This document shows positions 27,582-39,112 of a DNA stretch of 64,000 bases, one piece after another. Below the pieces are notes generated by a model. It was not told the origin of the DNA. It did not search any database and saw nothing but the letters and a program-made list of their open reading frames with translations. Source of the stretch: Neelides folsomi (lineage: Eukaryota; Arthropoda; Collembola; Neelipleona; Neelidae); contig JAQGBZ010000018.1 in NCBI GenBank assembly GCA_034687125.1, forward strand, positions 310,001 to 374,000, in the 5' to 3' direction. The first letter of the stretch is position 1. Each line of letters opens with the position of its first letter. The position numbers were made by a program, and so were the translations under genes.

Positions 27582-27724
27582 TAAAGAATGAAATATGAAA
27601 TCTTTAACGAAATTAGTAATTATAAGGAGTATACAAATTATTATAATAAAAATTTAAGATTAACTGCTCGTATATTCGATCATCCTGATTAATTAAATCA
27701 TTAATGTCATCAATTACAAGCATA

Positions 27725-27888
27725 CTCTCAAGTTTAGAAATAAATGGAAAATTTACTCGAAAAGATTTTAAAAATGTCGTGTGGTTTTGTATTAAAAGTT
27801 AAAATTTTTCTTAGAAAATATTACAATGTCACATGACATTTTTTAAATCTTTTCGCGTAAATCTTCCATTTATTTCTAAACTTGAGAG
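27725..27888. mobile_element. TA-flanked fold-back element 3, between cyclophilin copies
   Basis: Arms of about 60 nt (27725-27784 and 27830-27888) are near-perfect reverse complements with a 45-nt AT-rich loop. Left end CTCTCAAGTTTAG, right end CTAAACTTGAGAG; TA flanks both (27723-27724 and 27889-27890). It lies 143 bp after the stop of copy 2 and ends 137 bp before the start codon of copy 3. Same architecture as the elements at 522, 2849 and 47593; Tc1/mariner-type MITE by inference. Confidence 0.68.
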
Positions 27889-28025
27889 TAGCTATCTATA
27901 ATACTAATTAAAATTGTAAAAAAATTGTAACCTACACCTACGCAAGCATAATAAAATGAGAAAACCCAAAATTGAATCAAAACTGGCAAAGTTTCGGTTC
28001 TCCCTCTTTTGATTAGGGATTGAAA

Positions 28026-28931
28026 ATGAGTAATCTTCCATTGATTCCCACAGTGCTTTGTGGCATTTTTGGAATAGGAGGAGGAACTACAGTGGTAAAC
28101 TACATAAGGTAAACTACTGTACATTTTCTAGAGTGAATTAAAGATTAATTAAACTTTATTATTAGTTCATTTTGATAATAAAATAGTGAGTAGATCGTTC
28201 TTTTGTTCAGGTCTTCTTTGATATCAAAATAGGAGGAAAGAGTGAAGGTCGGATTCATATTGGGCTCTTTGGTAATGCTGTACCCAAAACCGTAAAAAAT
28301 TTCATTGAGCTCTCGAAGAAGAAGAAACCTGAAGAGTTGCAATAACCCGGTGGTCCCGGGTCCACCGGGTTATTAAAAATTTCATGATTCAAGGAGGAGA
28401 CATTACAAAAGAAAATGGTTTGGGAGGTTACTACAGACAGATTTACTACCTATATTAAATACATTGATTTAAAAAACCTCTTTTAAAAGCAACCTTTAAA
28501 CTTTAATGGATAATAAATTTTACCCATTAAATTTATAGGGGTTAGCATCTATGGAGAAACCTTTGAAGATGAAAACTTTAGTGTCAAGCATGAAGCTGCT
28601 GGATGGCTTTCAATGGCCAATGCAGGGCCAGATACTAACGGGTCTCAATTCTTTATAACTCTTAAAAAGACGAGTTTTTTGAATGGAAAACACGTTGTCT
28701 TTGGAAAAGTCACAAAGGGCATGGTATAAAAGGCTAAAAAATAATATTCATAAAGAAATATATCTAGGTAGAACTTATTTTTATCTTTAAAGAATAAGTT
28801 ATAATATTTCAAACTATTGATAATGAATTTTGTTTTTTAAGAATGTCGTGAACAAAATCGCCAAAGTTAAAACTGGAGACAGAGATGCTCCGAAAAAAGA
28901 TGTTATCATTGCAGATTGTGGAGTTCTTTAA
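28026..28931 (+). pseudogene. Cyclophilin B-type copy 3, broken at exon 2/exon 3
   Basis: Exon 1 28026-28094 (hydrophobic start, IPTVLCGIFGIGGG), exon 2 28211 onward, a remnant of exon 3 to 28426, exon 4 28539-28723 (185 bp, as in the other copies) and exon 5 28842-28931. Exon 2 runs into a stop at 28341-28343. The intron normally found here and about 20 bp of exon 3 are missing, replaced by the palindrome 28341-28374. The exon 3 remnant restarts with [13 protein letters not shown]. Exon 4 also has Phe at the usual Trp position ([12 protein letters not shown]). The frame cannot be read through as given. Either a degenerate copy or an assembly fault at the junction. I give no repaired form. 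Confidence 0.75.
28341..28374. repeat. 34-nt palindrome at the cyclophilin copy 3 break
   Basis: The 13-nt arms AATAACCCGGTGG (28341-28353) and CCACCGGGTTATT (28362-28374) are perfect reverse complements around TCCCGGGT. The right arm is in frame with the following exon 3 remnant and encodes its expected HRVI. So the right arm is real gene sequence and the left arm is an inverted copy of it. This points to a fold-back or template-switch junction, in the genome or in the assembly. Confidence 0.85.
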
Positions 28932-29217
28932 TTTAAACATATTTTATTGAATTTTTTCATAAAATGACTACACTTCGAACTATATTTTATATAAGATAAC
29001 ACTAATTATTTATTTTGACATTCAAAATATTTATAAGAACATAAAATATCATGAAGAATTGATTTATAATTCTCAAAAAAAAAATTAAAATGTATTTCCA
29101 TTTTTGATGTTATTTTTCGATAATAAAACTATTTAAGTAAATTTGAAATTTTAATTGTAAATGTTAATAAATATAAAAAATGTTTATAAAGTTACTAATT
29201 CGATGAGTCTTGTCTTA

Positions 29218-31000
29218 TTACTCCTCTAACACTGATCTCATTCTATTCTGTCCTTGAGTTTGGAAATTTTGGTTTCTTCTTGGTCGATAGTTTGTTATTT
29301 GTCCAACACGAAAGTTTCTGTCAACTGCATTCTGTCGATACATTTGATCATTTGGTAACATTCGTGGTGTAAAAGCGCGAATCTCTTCTTCCAACAAGGT
29401 CTCAAGATTCTTATAAAAGAAATTTTAATTTAATCAATTTATATCATCTTAATATTGAATACAAATTAATATAAGATTACACAAAATAGAATAAATGTAA
29501 GAATTTTATCTTACCTCCTTTGAGATTTGGTTAGTTTCGACCATAGCTTTATGAATTCTATCAAACTCAAGCGTAACTTCTTTCTTATCCAAACGTAAGA
29601 CAGATTCTTTCATCTTCTCAATCTAAAAGTATCATTTCCTTGTATTAAAAAGTTCCAAAAATGGTTAAATTAACTTACAACATCTGGACAAATTGTGTGT
29701 TTCCTGTTCATATCGGGATTGTCAAATTCAATGGAGTAGCGAAGAATCGGAAGAGCATCGTCCGGCCTGTTAAGTTCAGCAAGTGCGTAAACCTAAATAA
29801 TTTTATACAAATAGACGGAAATAAATAAATGTTTTCGATATTTGTAATTTCAATGCTTTACATTTTGCTTTGCATAGGTATTATTCTATTAACCTTTAAA
29901 TTTCTGACTGTGACATAGTTGTTCTGTTGTGCCACAGAAAGAACTTCAAGAGCTACTTGAGGAGCATTCTGTTTTATGGCCAAAAAAGAAGAAAATGTCA
30001 CACAACGACGTAGAGGTTCAACTGCATGTTCTTTCATTTCGCTCAAAGTTTTTAGGGCGTGTTCATAACTCTCGATTGTGTTCTTTGAATATAATTATAA
30101 AATTAATATATTATTAGACGCTTATTAGAATGTTCAATATAGGTAAACATAATAAAAGTTATGCCCTCATCTTTTTAAAACTTACTGATTTACAAAATTC
30201 AATCTTACCATTTTATAGCAAGCTGCAAAAACTAGAACGAACACATTTTTAGGATATCTCATCCCTTGAATTTGCTTCTTTTTCATCAATTCGCCAATAT
30301 CAAGCACTTCCTTGTACATCCCATTCTTGTATAACAAATCGCAAAGAATTTGAACAGATGTAAATTGATCGAAAAAAATATCGAGATCGGGGTCCATGAA
30401 GGCTTCAAGAGCTTTATTTGGTTCATTGAGGAAATGATACATCCTCATCACCACCGGTCCAAAGACGAAAGTTCCAAATCGGAGGTGTCGATTCTGCTGG
30501 TTGAACCTATTTTATTTTTATTTTTATTTAAGTATTTTTATTTTTAATAATGTGAAAACAAGTTAAAAAAAATATAAACAAACCGTTTCATCATTTGATG
30601 AATGAGTGTTAAGTCCTCGGGCTTGTCTTCAACAAGATGAGCCATGTTCTTAAGATCTTCAGTGAAAATCATTTGCTTCGTTTCGGGTTGAGTGAATTCT
30701 ATCATCTTCTCTCTGAATTTATCCGACATTCCAGAAAATTGTGTTTTGACTCGCTCACGTTGATTCTCATAAGACTCAAGTCCAAGAGCATCACGGGTGT
30801 AGAGAGTTCGGATCGGATTTTGCATTAATCTCCCTAAAATGGGTAAATATTATAAGTATTTTTATTTGATTATTGCATGCCGAATTTTAATGGATTCATT
30901 TATATAAAAACATACATGGTGTGACACCAAGTCCTTTGAAAAGATTAGATCCACAAGTTGATACAAGAAAAGAGATCGGTATCTTGCCCACAAACGACAT
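29218..31000 (-). CDS. PTCD2: Pentatricopeptide repeat-containing protein 2, mitochondrial
   Basis: Seven minus-strand exons (31000-30916, 30833-30584, 30506-30209, 30082-29894, 29792-29679, 29622-29515, 29409-29218) give 411 residues; human PTCD2 is somewhat shorter. FGPVVMRMYHFLNEP, FFDQFTSVQILCDLLYKNG and YPKNVFVLVFAACYKM match the conserved core of PTCD2, a mitochondrial RNA-associated protein linked to cytochrome b transcript processing. The N-terminus (VGKIPISFLVSTCGSNLFKG) fits a mitochondrial leader. PPR-like helical pairs cover roughly residues 110-270. The C-terminus is polar, Gln/Asn/Arg-rich (NYRPRRNQNFQTQGQNRM). It is transcribed away from basigin, with 849 bp between start codons. 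Confidence 0.85.
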
Positions 31001-31369
31001 TGTCAATAATATGTTAATCAACGATTAATAAACTCTGACAATTACAACCGAAATTCCTTGATTGAAACCGAAAAACGGAAATCGAAAAATTGAAAGTAGC
31101 GAAAGAAGAGCGTGCGAGTAAAGTGCGCTATGAAGATCTAAGAGAAGTTGAGTATTTAGCACCGACTAAGAATACATTTCTCACATAACCCTTTATAAAT
31201 TAGTGAATCATTTGAAGAATAAAATATCATTCGGAATCATTAATTTACATTGAGTTCTTAAATAACAAATGACGAGCAATATAATAAGGAATATTCTGGT
31301 ATTGTCTTGGGCCAAATCTTGGGCAGCATTCATGTACAAAGATGTCGAAAAGTAATGTCAAAAGCTGTA

Positions 31370-32120
31370 AAGGAAGTTGGTATCATGCAGTGAAAGGTTC
31401 CCATTAGGGAGATACGGGGCAAGGCGGAAAGCGGAAACCCGGGTATTAAAGCAGGCCATGAAGGGAATATTGGTTGAACGAAGGTGGTTGACGCGTGTGC
31501 GGGGTCGGCGGAATAAGTCGGGTATTTGGGTGGATGCATGCGCAGGGCCTTGATGGCAGCCATGGGGAAGGAAGGCGAGGAGAAGGCTGGCGAGAACTGA
31601 GTTTGTATTTTAGTCTCTCGGGTGGTTCGGGATTGTTCAGTCGGTCGGTGAAATACGGAAGCACAAGAACCGCCCGCCCTCCTCGACCTCCTTCGGATGT
31701 TCGGCGACTGAGTTGAAGGGCGGCCGCCGAGTCCGCCAGGGAGCCGGTCACCTCGGACTCTTGTGAATGAGGGAGGTCGGAGATCGCCGAAACTCCCCGG
31801 CCCCCCTCCCCAAGTTAACCCTCTAGCGCCCGCCCGCTCTACCCACAAAATGCCCGCCCGACCCGACCTGCCCCGCCTCCCGGGCACCCTCCGTTTCACC
31901 CTCATGCTCGCTGCAGTCACTCTCTTCGCCTCCCGCTCTGCTCAAGGGGCTCAAGGTGAGTGCCAGGAGTGGCAAGATTTATTCCGACAAGGACTTGATG
32001 GTCATAATTCCAGTTGCAGAGTCTTCAGAGGGTGTTTCGGTTCAGAAAAGGCCGATCTCGAAAGGCCACCGGAGCGTCAGCGTCGTCGCCGGCGAGAGCC
32101 TAGAGATTTCCTGTACGATA
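31370..32120. promoter_or_regulatory. GC-rich island at the PTCD2/basigin divergent promoter
   Basis: Base composition changes sharply from AT-rich to strongly GC-rich at about 31,370 and returns after about 32,120. The island spans the upstream region, first exon and start of exon 2 of basigin, and carries many CpG dinucleotides. It produces long open frames on both strands (for example 31,330-31,920 minus and 31,763-32,125 plus), which I treat as composition artefacts. It probably marks the basigin promoter. No TATA box is seen. Confidence 0.5.
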
Positions 32121-32977
32121 AATAAAGGCAATAACACAAATTTCCAAGTCCGCTGGATGAAAGGTAATTAGAAGAAATTTAATTGAAATATAACAATATG
32201 AGTGACGTCTCATCATTTCATAATCTCGGAAACTCATCGCCCATTTTTTTTCTTTCCAGATGACAAAATTCTAAATGTGGACCCAAGAGCGCAAAATAGT
32301 AAATTTAATTACACTAATGAAGCAAATTTCACATATTTAGAAGCTGAGCCGGAGCACAGCGGTGTCTACAAGTGCCAAGTCATAAATGAAAATGACAAAG
32401 TGATTATAGAGGATAGCTTCCTTGTCCGTGTTAAGGGTGAGTATGCTCTCAATTCTTTATTGCCATCCTGTCATTACTCCTCCACTCTTATCTGCTTATT
32501 TTTACAGAGCACAGACTTTGTCTATTCCCATTTTTCTGTTGAAAAATGTTTTGTAAAGAGTTTCCTTTAAATTCTCACACATTCATAAATGCCATGCTCT
32601 TCAACACATTTTCCTTCGATAATGCTCCATTCATTTTAAGACCTTTCCTCACATTACATTCAGTAATGTTTTATCCACTGTAAACGATAAAAACACGAAG
32701 AGAATATTTAAACTATGAAGAATGAACCACAACGGCATATTTCAAATATTTATTGGATTTCGGTGTGAGGTCCTTGCATAAAATAGGATTTAAATGGTGA
32801 ATATTTGATTAGAGAACCAAATTGTTTCTTAATTCAGATAAACTGGGAGCCTTGTGGCCCTTTTTGGCCATTTGTGGAGAGTGCTTAGTCCTCCTCATCA
32901 TCATCCTGGTCTACGAGAAGAGGAGAAACAAAGCGGAGATGGAAGAGAGTGACACTGACGGGAGTCCAGATCAGTAA
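31850..32977 (+). CDS. Bsg: Basigin-family Ig membrane glycoprotein
   Basis: Exons 31850-31955, 32014-32163, 32260-32436 and 32838-32977 give 190 residues. The start at 31850 opens a signal peptide (LRFTLMLAAVTLFASRSAQG). The first intron is only 58 bp and was placed because reading on past exon 1 shifts out of the Ig frame. One Ig domain follows (ISCTINKGNN, RWMKGDDK, SGVYKCQV). The signature membrane segment LGALWPFLAICGECLVLLII has the buried Glu conserved in basigins, then a YEKRRNK stop-transfer and EESDTDG tail. Basigins chaperone monocarboxylate transporters and act in adhesion. Only one Ig domain is present in this model; other isoforms may use other 5' exons. CA|GTAAGC over the stop is a good donor, so an alternative C-terminus is possible. 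Confidence 0.9.
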
Positions 32978-35900
32978 GCCCTCCGGTTGCTCTCTAACCC
33001 TCCTCTCAACGTAATCGCTTTTCTCTCCCACTCTCTTAATCACTAACTCACTCCTCACATTCAATCTTCACTACTCGCCACCGGAAGATGTATTAATTCC
33101 AACTTTTGCCCCAATCTCAACTCATTTATTAAATATGAATTGTGTTCTTTAATTTATAAATACATAAATAATGTTATTAATTATTGTAATAATAATAGAA
33201 AGTAAGTAGTCTTTAATGTCTGCAATTCAAGGTTGCCTCATTTCAATATATTTGTTTCTCATTTTCTTTTATCGCTAATAAAATTGAGTTTTTTCTGAAT
33301 ATTCCTTAAATTAGCCACAATGTGATAAACAATAATTGTAATTTGAGGATAATCCGCTCGTTTACTGAATGAGTCTGTGAATCCATCTCATCTCTTCATA
33401 CAAATATCAATCTCATTTCTCCATTTTCTGTCCGTGTTGTGCTGTTAAGAAAGTTGTCAGTGTATGTAATTAGCCATTCTTAAACTTACTTTCATATTAA
33501 TATTATTAATGTATCTTTCATATTAATTAAGCAAGCAAGGAACGACTTTAGTGATTTGCTCCATTTCTCCCAAATCTCACTTCAATATAGAGTGTCTTAT
33601 TACTAACCAAGTATCTCCTTTCCATTTTGGTTCACTTCTCCACATTTGAGTCTTATTATGGGTAAAAGTTTCTATACGACTACTTATACTCTTCGTCTAA
33701 TAATAATCGAGGCCGTTTTATTCTCAAAGAATGAAATCAATGAACCTGCATAGAAACGTAGAGAGAATGAATACGGGAAAGACCCGGCAGTCGGAATTCC
33801 ACCCAGTTTCCCCTTCTCCCATTTTCCTTCACTTCTCCATCATTACATATAGGAGTGGGTCTGTCGGAGGAGAGTTCTCGTTATACGATGAAGGAAATAA
33901 TCGATCGCCCTTCTTTTAGTGTAGACGCCACTTTACTACACATGATAACCCTAATAGTTGTAATAGTGCGATTAGGAGTTTTAAGCTCTATTCTTACTCC
34001 TCACCCTCCTCATCCTTACTCTACGCACTTAAGGCACACTAATATGACCTGCTTATGGTCAGTGTTCTAATTGGTAGGAAAGTAAGTTTGTTTCAACCAC
34101 TCGTTAGGAATTTATCTAGGAGGCCTTATAAAATTTGACTCGCGAGGAAATTATGATTGCAAGAGCATAAACTTTTCCTGGCATTTCTGCATCTAGTGGT
34201 ATTTACGATAAGGAGTCATTAAATAATTAACTCGACAAATTCTCACAAACTTTTTAAAAAATCATCTTTTATTACGAAAGGAAATGTTCCGTGTATTGTG
34301 TAATTGATAAATACTTATATTCCATCTTTGCTTTGGTTCAAATTCTTCGAATATGAAAACGTCATTTATATGTACCTCCAGTTAAATACATTATATATAA
34401 TATATAAAAATATATCTATTATAGAATTATATATGCCGAGCCTTGGGCTTCTCCGTTTGTGACGGAGAGATGTAAGGGGCCTCGGGAAATTGTAGATATG
34501 TGCCATTGTTTAAACATTGAACTTGTTCTCAATTAAACTGGGAGAGTCAACAAAATAAGACAGTTATTTAATTTATGAAGATGTATCTGTACTATATTAG
34601 TACTTAAATAGGAGTACTTACATAATATACATACATAAATTCTACACATACCTACTACTAAAATACTTATACTACTTGTACTTGCATAAGAGAACTTTTA
34701 ATATTAATTAAAAAGAGAAGAGACTTGAGTGTAAGTACTATGCTAGGGAAAAATTACAGTTTCGTTGACGGGAACTTTTTTGAAGACATTCAGATACATA
34801 TTGCAGACATTACTAATTATACATATAAAAGTCTAATTGTATGATTAGTCATTATGAGTCCTCGCCCTCCTTATTCGAATATTGTTAAGGTATATAAAAG
34901 ACAAAAAATGGGAGATGAGTAGGGAGAATACAGAATATTTAGATAATAGGTAAGGCAAGGGTTAGGGGATAAGAGCCAGTCAATATTTGTACGATGAGAA
35001 TGTTTAGATAAAATGCGTATTGAGACTAAACGTAGTAAAAAAGGTAGGGCGTATAGGAAAGAGTTGAAAAAATAAATATGTTCATAAGTACCTCATCGGA
35101 ATATCTAGTTGGGAAAAAATAATAGACCATAGAATAAATCAGCGATTTAATTTTGTAAGGAAGTTACTCCTTGATTGGTCCCTCAAATGTATGTTAAAAT
35201 TACACATTAAATGTAAATGATTTAGAAGACTTGCAAATATACCTTAAACTAAATTATACCAGTAGGAGTGTAATCTACTGATAGGACAGAATAGTTCAAG
35301 ACGTCAAGAGACGAAGGAAGATGAGTCAGGAAAACCTAAGGAGGGAACTTACATTGACTTCACGTGAGATAAATACAAAAAATATTACGTTCATAAAGGT
35401 ACGTGACGATATTTATTAGCTGAAGAGGAGAAGCAGGTTCAATCTCAAGAATAATTATTTAATGCGAGTAATAATGAATAACAAATTAGGAAGAGCCTAA
35501 CTACCTTACACTTCTGAAATGTAACCTTATTATTACCTCAAATACAAATTAAGGTAATAATAATACGTCATATTATTGGATATTATCTTCAGCCCTGATA
35601 GAGTCTACCCCAGTTTTGTACACATCATGTGCATTATACTTACAACTCACACACACACTCCACCACCAATGTAAATAAATGACACGTACACACGGAGTTG
35701 CTAAAGTATAAATCACTTTTGGAAAATGTAATTTAACCCTGCATCAGAGACAGAAAGAGTTTCCCATGCTTTTGAAGCTCTTTGAGGAAATAATATCAAT
35801 ACACCAATGTGTATTGCCCTTTTCAAAGACGACTCCTTTAATCTCCTTCACCCACGGCATAATATGAATTTATAGTAGGTAGAATGTAATACTGGTAGGT

Positions 35901-37906
35901 AAATAATATATCATTATCCATATTAAACCCTACTGCCTCCATTATATTTATTTTATGGGTAAGATACCTACATTACCCTTTGATAGATATAAATTATTTA
36001 AAATAGGCTGCGGCGACCTTTACCATTAAAATATTCATGAAATTAACAGTTATTACTACTATTATAAATTATAATTAAGGAATGTTCATCACTTTTTATT
36101 ATTTATTTAATCAAATTATTCAGCCGAAAAAGTTCATGTAATACATAAGTAATAAGGATAATAATTATGTATTTATTTAAAAGCATAAAATATTCTTGTG
36201 TTGTCTTTTGTATATTTAACATTAAGTTCAATTTTGTAAAGACTCACTGTAATACGAAATGTAAAATCCCTCATTCAACATTGTTGATTGATGAGTAAAT
36301 ACGAGGGATTCTGAACTCGCTCGTGTTAAACTTTCCCATCTAATTAACGACGACTCACGACGGTTCGTTTGAGAGTGACTGTGAATTGAAGTTGAAAAGT
36401 GTTTCAAAGGTTGACATTCAAACACGAACACACGACACGATTACCATACGTCTTCATTTCTCTTCGTCTCGGTAGTGTCGGTAGTGAACATTTCATCCCT
36501 TTCGGACCTAATTGGAGAAACACCCTCAAACGAGTGTTAAAGAAGTAATAATTATTATAAATATAATAATTAATTATACATAATTAATAATATTACACTA
36601 TGGTACATTATATGTAACTGTTAGAAGTTCTTCGTTTATGATTTGGATGATGAACGTGTAAATCTATTATAAAAAATGAGTGCATTTAATATGTCGACCG
36701 ACGACTATGCATATTGACCTTGAGAGAAAATTTGTGAAGTGTTGTTCATTTGATATTAATACTTTAAACAAAAAATGATGATTATAAGAAAGTGTTTCTG
36801 TAACTGAAGGGTGCATGTCTTTATTGATTGTTGACTGTTCTTATTGTTAAATGTTGTTGTAAGAGGCGAGGAGTCGATGTTGAAGAAATAAAATACTAAT
36901 AACTAACTAACATTTTAATATACTTGAATTTAAGTTATTGAAAAGAAAGGAAAAGAACATTAAAAAAGTACTACATTTGACTTCAACAAGAAATACAAAA
37001 AATACAGAAGGTATATAATATACATAAAATACTACTGGGTAGTATGAATACCAAACATACAAATCTTTAGGATGGGATTATTATGCGTTGTTGCTCCACA
37101 TTTGAATTGTTAACATGAGAAATGAGAATGAATAATTAATAAAAAAATAATAAGTTAAATCGGTTATTTACCCTTTCCTAATAACTCCTGCACCAGAAGT
37201 GAAACTCACACGCACAGTCTCTTTCAGTTTCATCCCCATTTTTAGCATAATTTCCATTAATTCATTACTCAAAATTGACTTCCCCATCTAAGTCATTTAA
37301 AAAAAGCAATTAGGGAGAAAACCTACTCTCATTTATTGTTCTCCCAAACAGTTGTTTTCCATTTCCACTTCTGTTTGAATGTGTTGAAGGGCAAAGGTGA
37401 GTGTCCGGAGATCGATGCACGTGGGACGTGTTCTAGGAGAGATGGTTCAAGCATCGTTATAGCGAGCTGGGGAAGTTGAAGGGCGTTGGAGAAATTAAAT
37501 AATTATGTACGGCAGAGTAGTCCATGTCCTGGCCACCTCCGTTCTACTAACCTTTCTGTGCGGAGAGAAAGAGCACGACCATAATCACATTGTCCTTCCT
37601 CTTGCGGTGAGGGAATGGAGAGCAGAGGGTGTAAGGAGCGAGTTTCCTCCATCAATTATTAATGAGTCAATTCGAATGCTGAGTGTGGGGTGAATACCGC
37701 CGTGGCAGGTAGGGACCATTTGGTCGTATTTAAGCGAGCAGAGGAGTGCAGAGCTCCTCAAGAGTCCCCGGAGGCCCGCCGGAATAATTCAACGTTCCTC
37801 ATGGAGAGAACCAGACTCTGATTCTCCTCATTCCATTCAGACCTCGAGGGGAAAGTGAACCTCTGTTTACACCCAAAATAAATAGCGGCTGTTATTTTTA
37901 GGAGAA
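32978..37906. other. Non-coding stretch between basigin and the Thr-rich gene
   Basis: About 4.9 kb, AT-rich with short simple repeats (ACACAC near 35,650; TACATA-type tracts near 34,390 and 34,620). No exon is supported. A 62-codon frame at 37,505-37,693 begins with a signal-like stretch (VVHVLATSVLLTFLCG), but it has no recognisable domain and lies in the promoter zone of the next gene. Unseen 3' alternative exons of basigin could lie here. Confidence 0.45.
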
Positions 37907-39112
37907 ATGAGCAGGTTTCTCTTCTTCCTCTTCTTCGTCTTCGGGTGGACTGGAGGAACTCCGCTCCAAAAAACCTTTGTCATCCCTGCCGGCAGTAAGT
38001 TAACACATGTTCATAAAATATTTTACTACCAAAGTCCCCAAACACCCTCCCTTCTCCCTACCCGGTTCCGACGGTTCCGACGGAGAATAAAAAGGAGGAG
38101 AGGAATGAGGTAGCAGAAAGGAACCTTGTTATTCTATACCTTATTATTTTTTAAAGCTCTCTCTGGGCCTTGTACCCAGGGAGCTTCCATGCAGGCTCCC
38201 CGCGACCAATGCTCAAAATGTATCTGCTTTCCAGACAATAACTGGAACTGCTTTAAACAAAAGTTTTGCACGACGACGACGACCACCTCCACGGTGCGGC
38301 CGACGTTCACCACCCCATCAACTACAACAACGCCGTACACGAAGCCAACATACACGACAAGACGATACACGTACAAATCCCCAACTAAAAAACCTTACAC
38401 CACCAAACCAACTAACGCACCTTACCCGACTAAAGGACCGACAAAAAAGCCATACACCACAAAGCCACCTACTAAAAAGCCTTACACTACACGACCTCCG
38501 ACATCAAACCCTTACCCAACACCAACACCCGTCCCGCCCTACAGTAAAAACAATAACAATAACCGGCCAAATCAAAAACCTCATCAAAAACCAGGAAATT
38601 CAAACCGGCCACACAATAAAAAAGACAAGGTGGAAGATGCGGAACGACCTTTGGAGAAAATTGGCCCAAATACTAATGATAAAAGTAATAAGGTAAACGG
38701 GGAAGATAAAAGAAATCCTCGACCTATTCGTAACTACTCTACGACCAAGAAGCCTCCGACGACGAAACCTCCCTACACGACAAAAACAACAAAGAAACCT
38801 ACGACGGCTTATACCACAAAGAACCCCGCGCCTTATACAACTAAAAAGCCAACGATGGCTTACACTACAAAGAAACTCCCGACGACTCCTTATACAAAGC
38901 CACCAACAAAGAAGCCTTCACCAACTCCATACAGCAGGACGAATGCCAATACAAAGAACGGGGTAAAAAATGAAGGAATAACGGGATCTGCGGGGAACAA
39001 ACAGACAACGGGTCCGAGAAATACAACTACCAAGAAACCGCCGAGTAAGTATCCTCCAAGTCCGACCACGAGGAAACCTCCGACGACGACAATACAGAAA
39101 AGGGTGAAATAG
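37907..39112 (+). CDS. Secreted Thr/Pro/Lys-rich low-complexity protein with a six-Cys module
   Basis: Exons 37907-37994 and 38157-39112 (phase 1) give 347 residues. A signal peptide (MSRFLFFLFFVFGWTGG) is followed by one cysteine-rich module at about residues 34-66 with spacing C-x11-C-x2-C-x-C-x7-C-x5-C, reminiscent of pacifastin or short VWC modules. The remaining 280 residues are low complexity: Thr runs, then repeated PYTTKPPTKK-type units, an Asn/Lys-rich middle (SKNNNNNRPNQKPHQK) and a second KKP.TTK block. High Thr, Tyr and Lys content suggests an O-glycosylated mucin-like, cuticular or adhesive extracellular protein; this is inference. GTATTTAAG about 180 bp upstream is a possible TATA box. 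All coding cysteines lie in the N-terminal module. Confidence 0.75.

Noticed and set aside
31330-31920. A 196-codon open frame on the minus strand upstream of basigin
   Set aside because: It lies in the GC-rich island, where stops are rare by composition. It reads as Arg/Pro/Gly-rich sequence without a domain and overlaps the basigin first exon on the other strand.
31763-32125. Continuous frame through basigin exon 1 into exon 2 on the plus strand
   Set aside because: It contains the signal peptide but leaves the Ig frame. A 58-bp GT-AG intron (31956-32013) restores the Ig domain and fits the phase.
37505-37693. Small frame with a signal-like N-terminus upstream of the Thr-rich gene
   Set aside because: Considered as a secreted peptide; no conserved motif, no cleavage pattern, and it overlaps the probable promoter.
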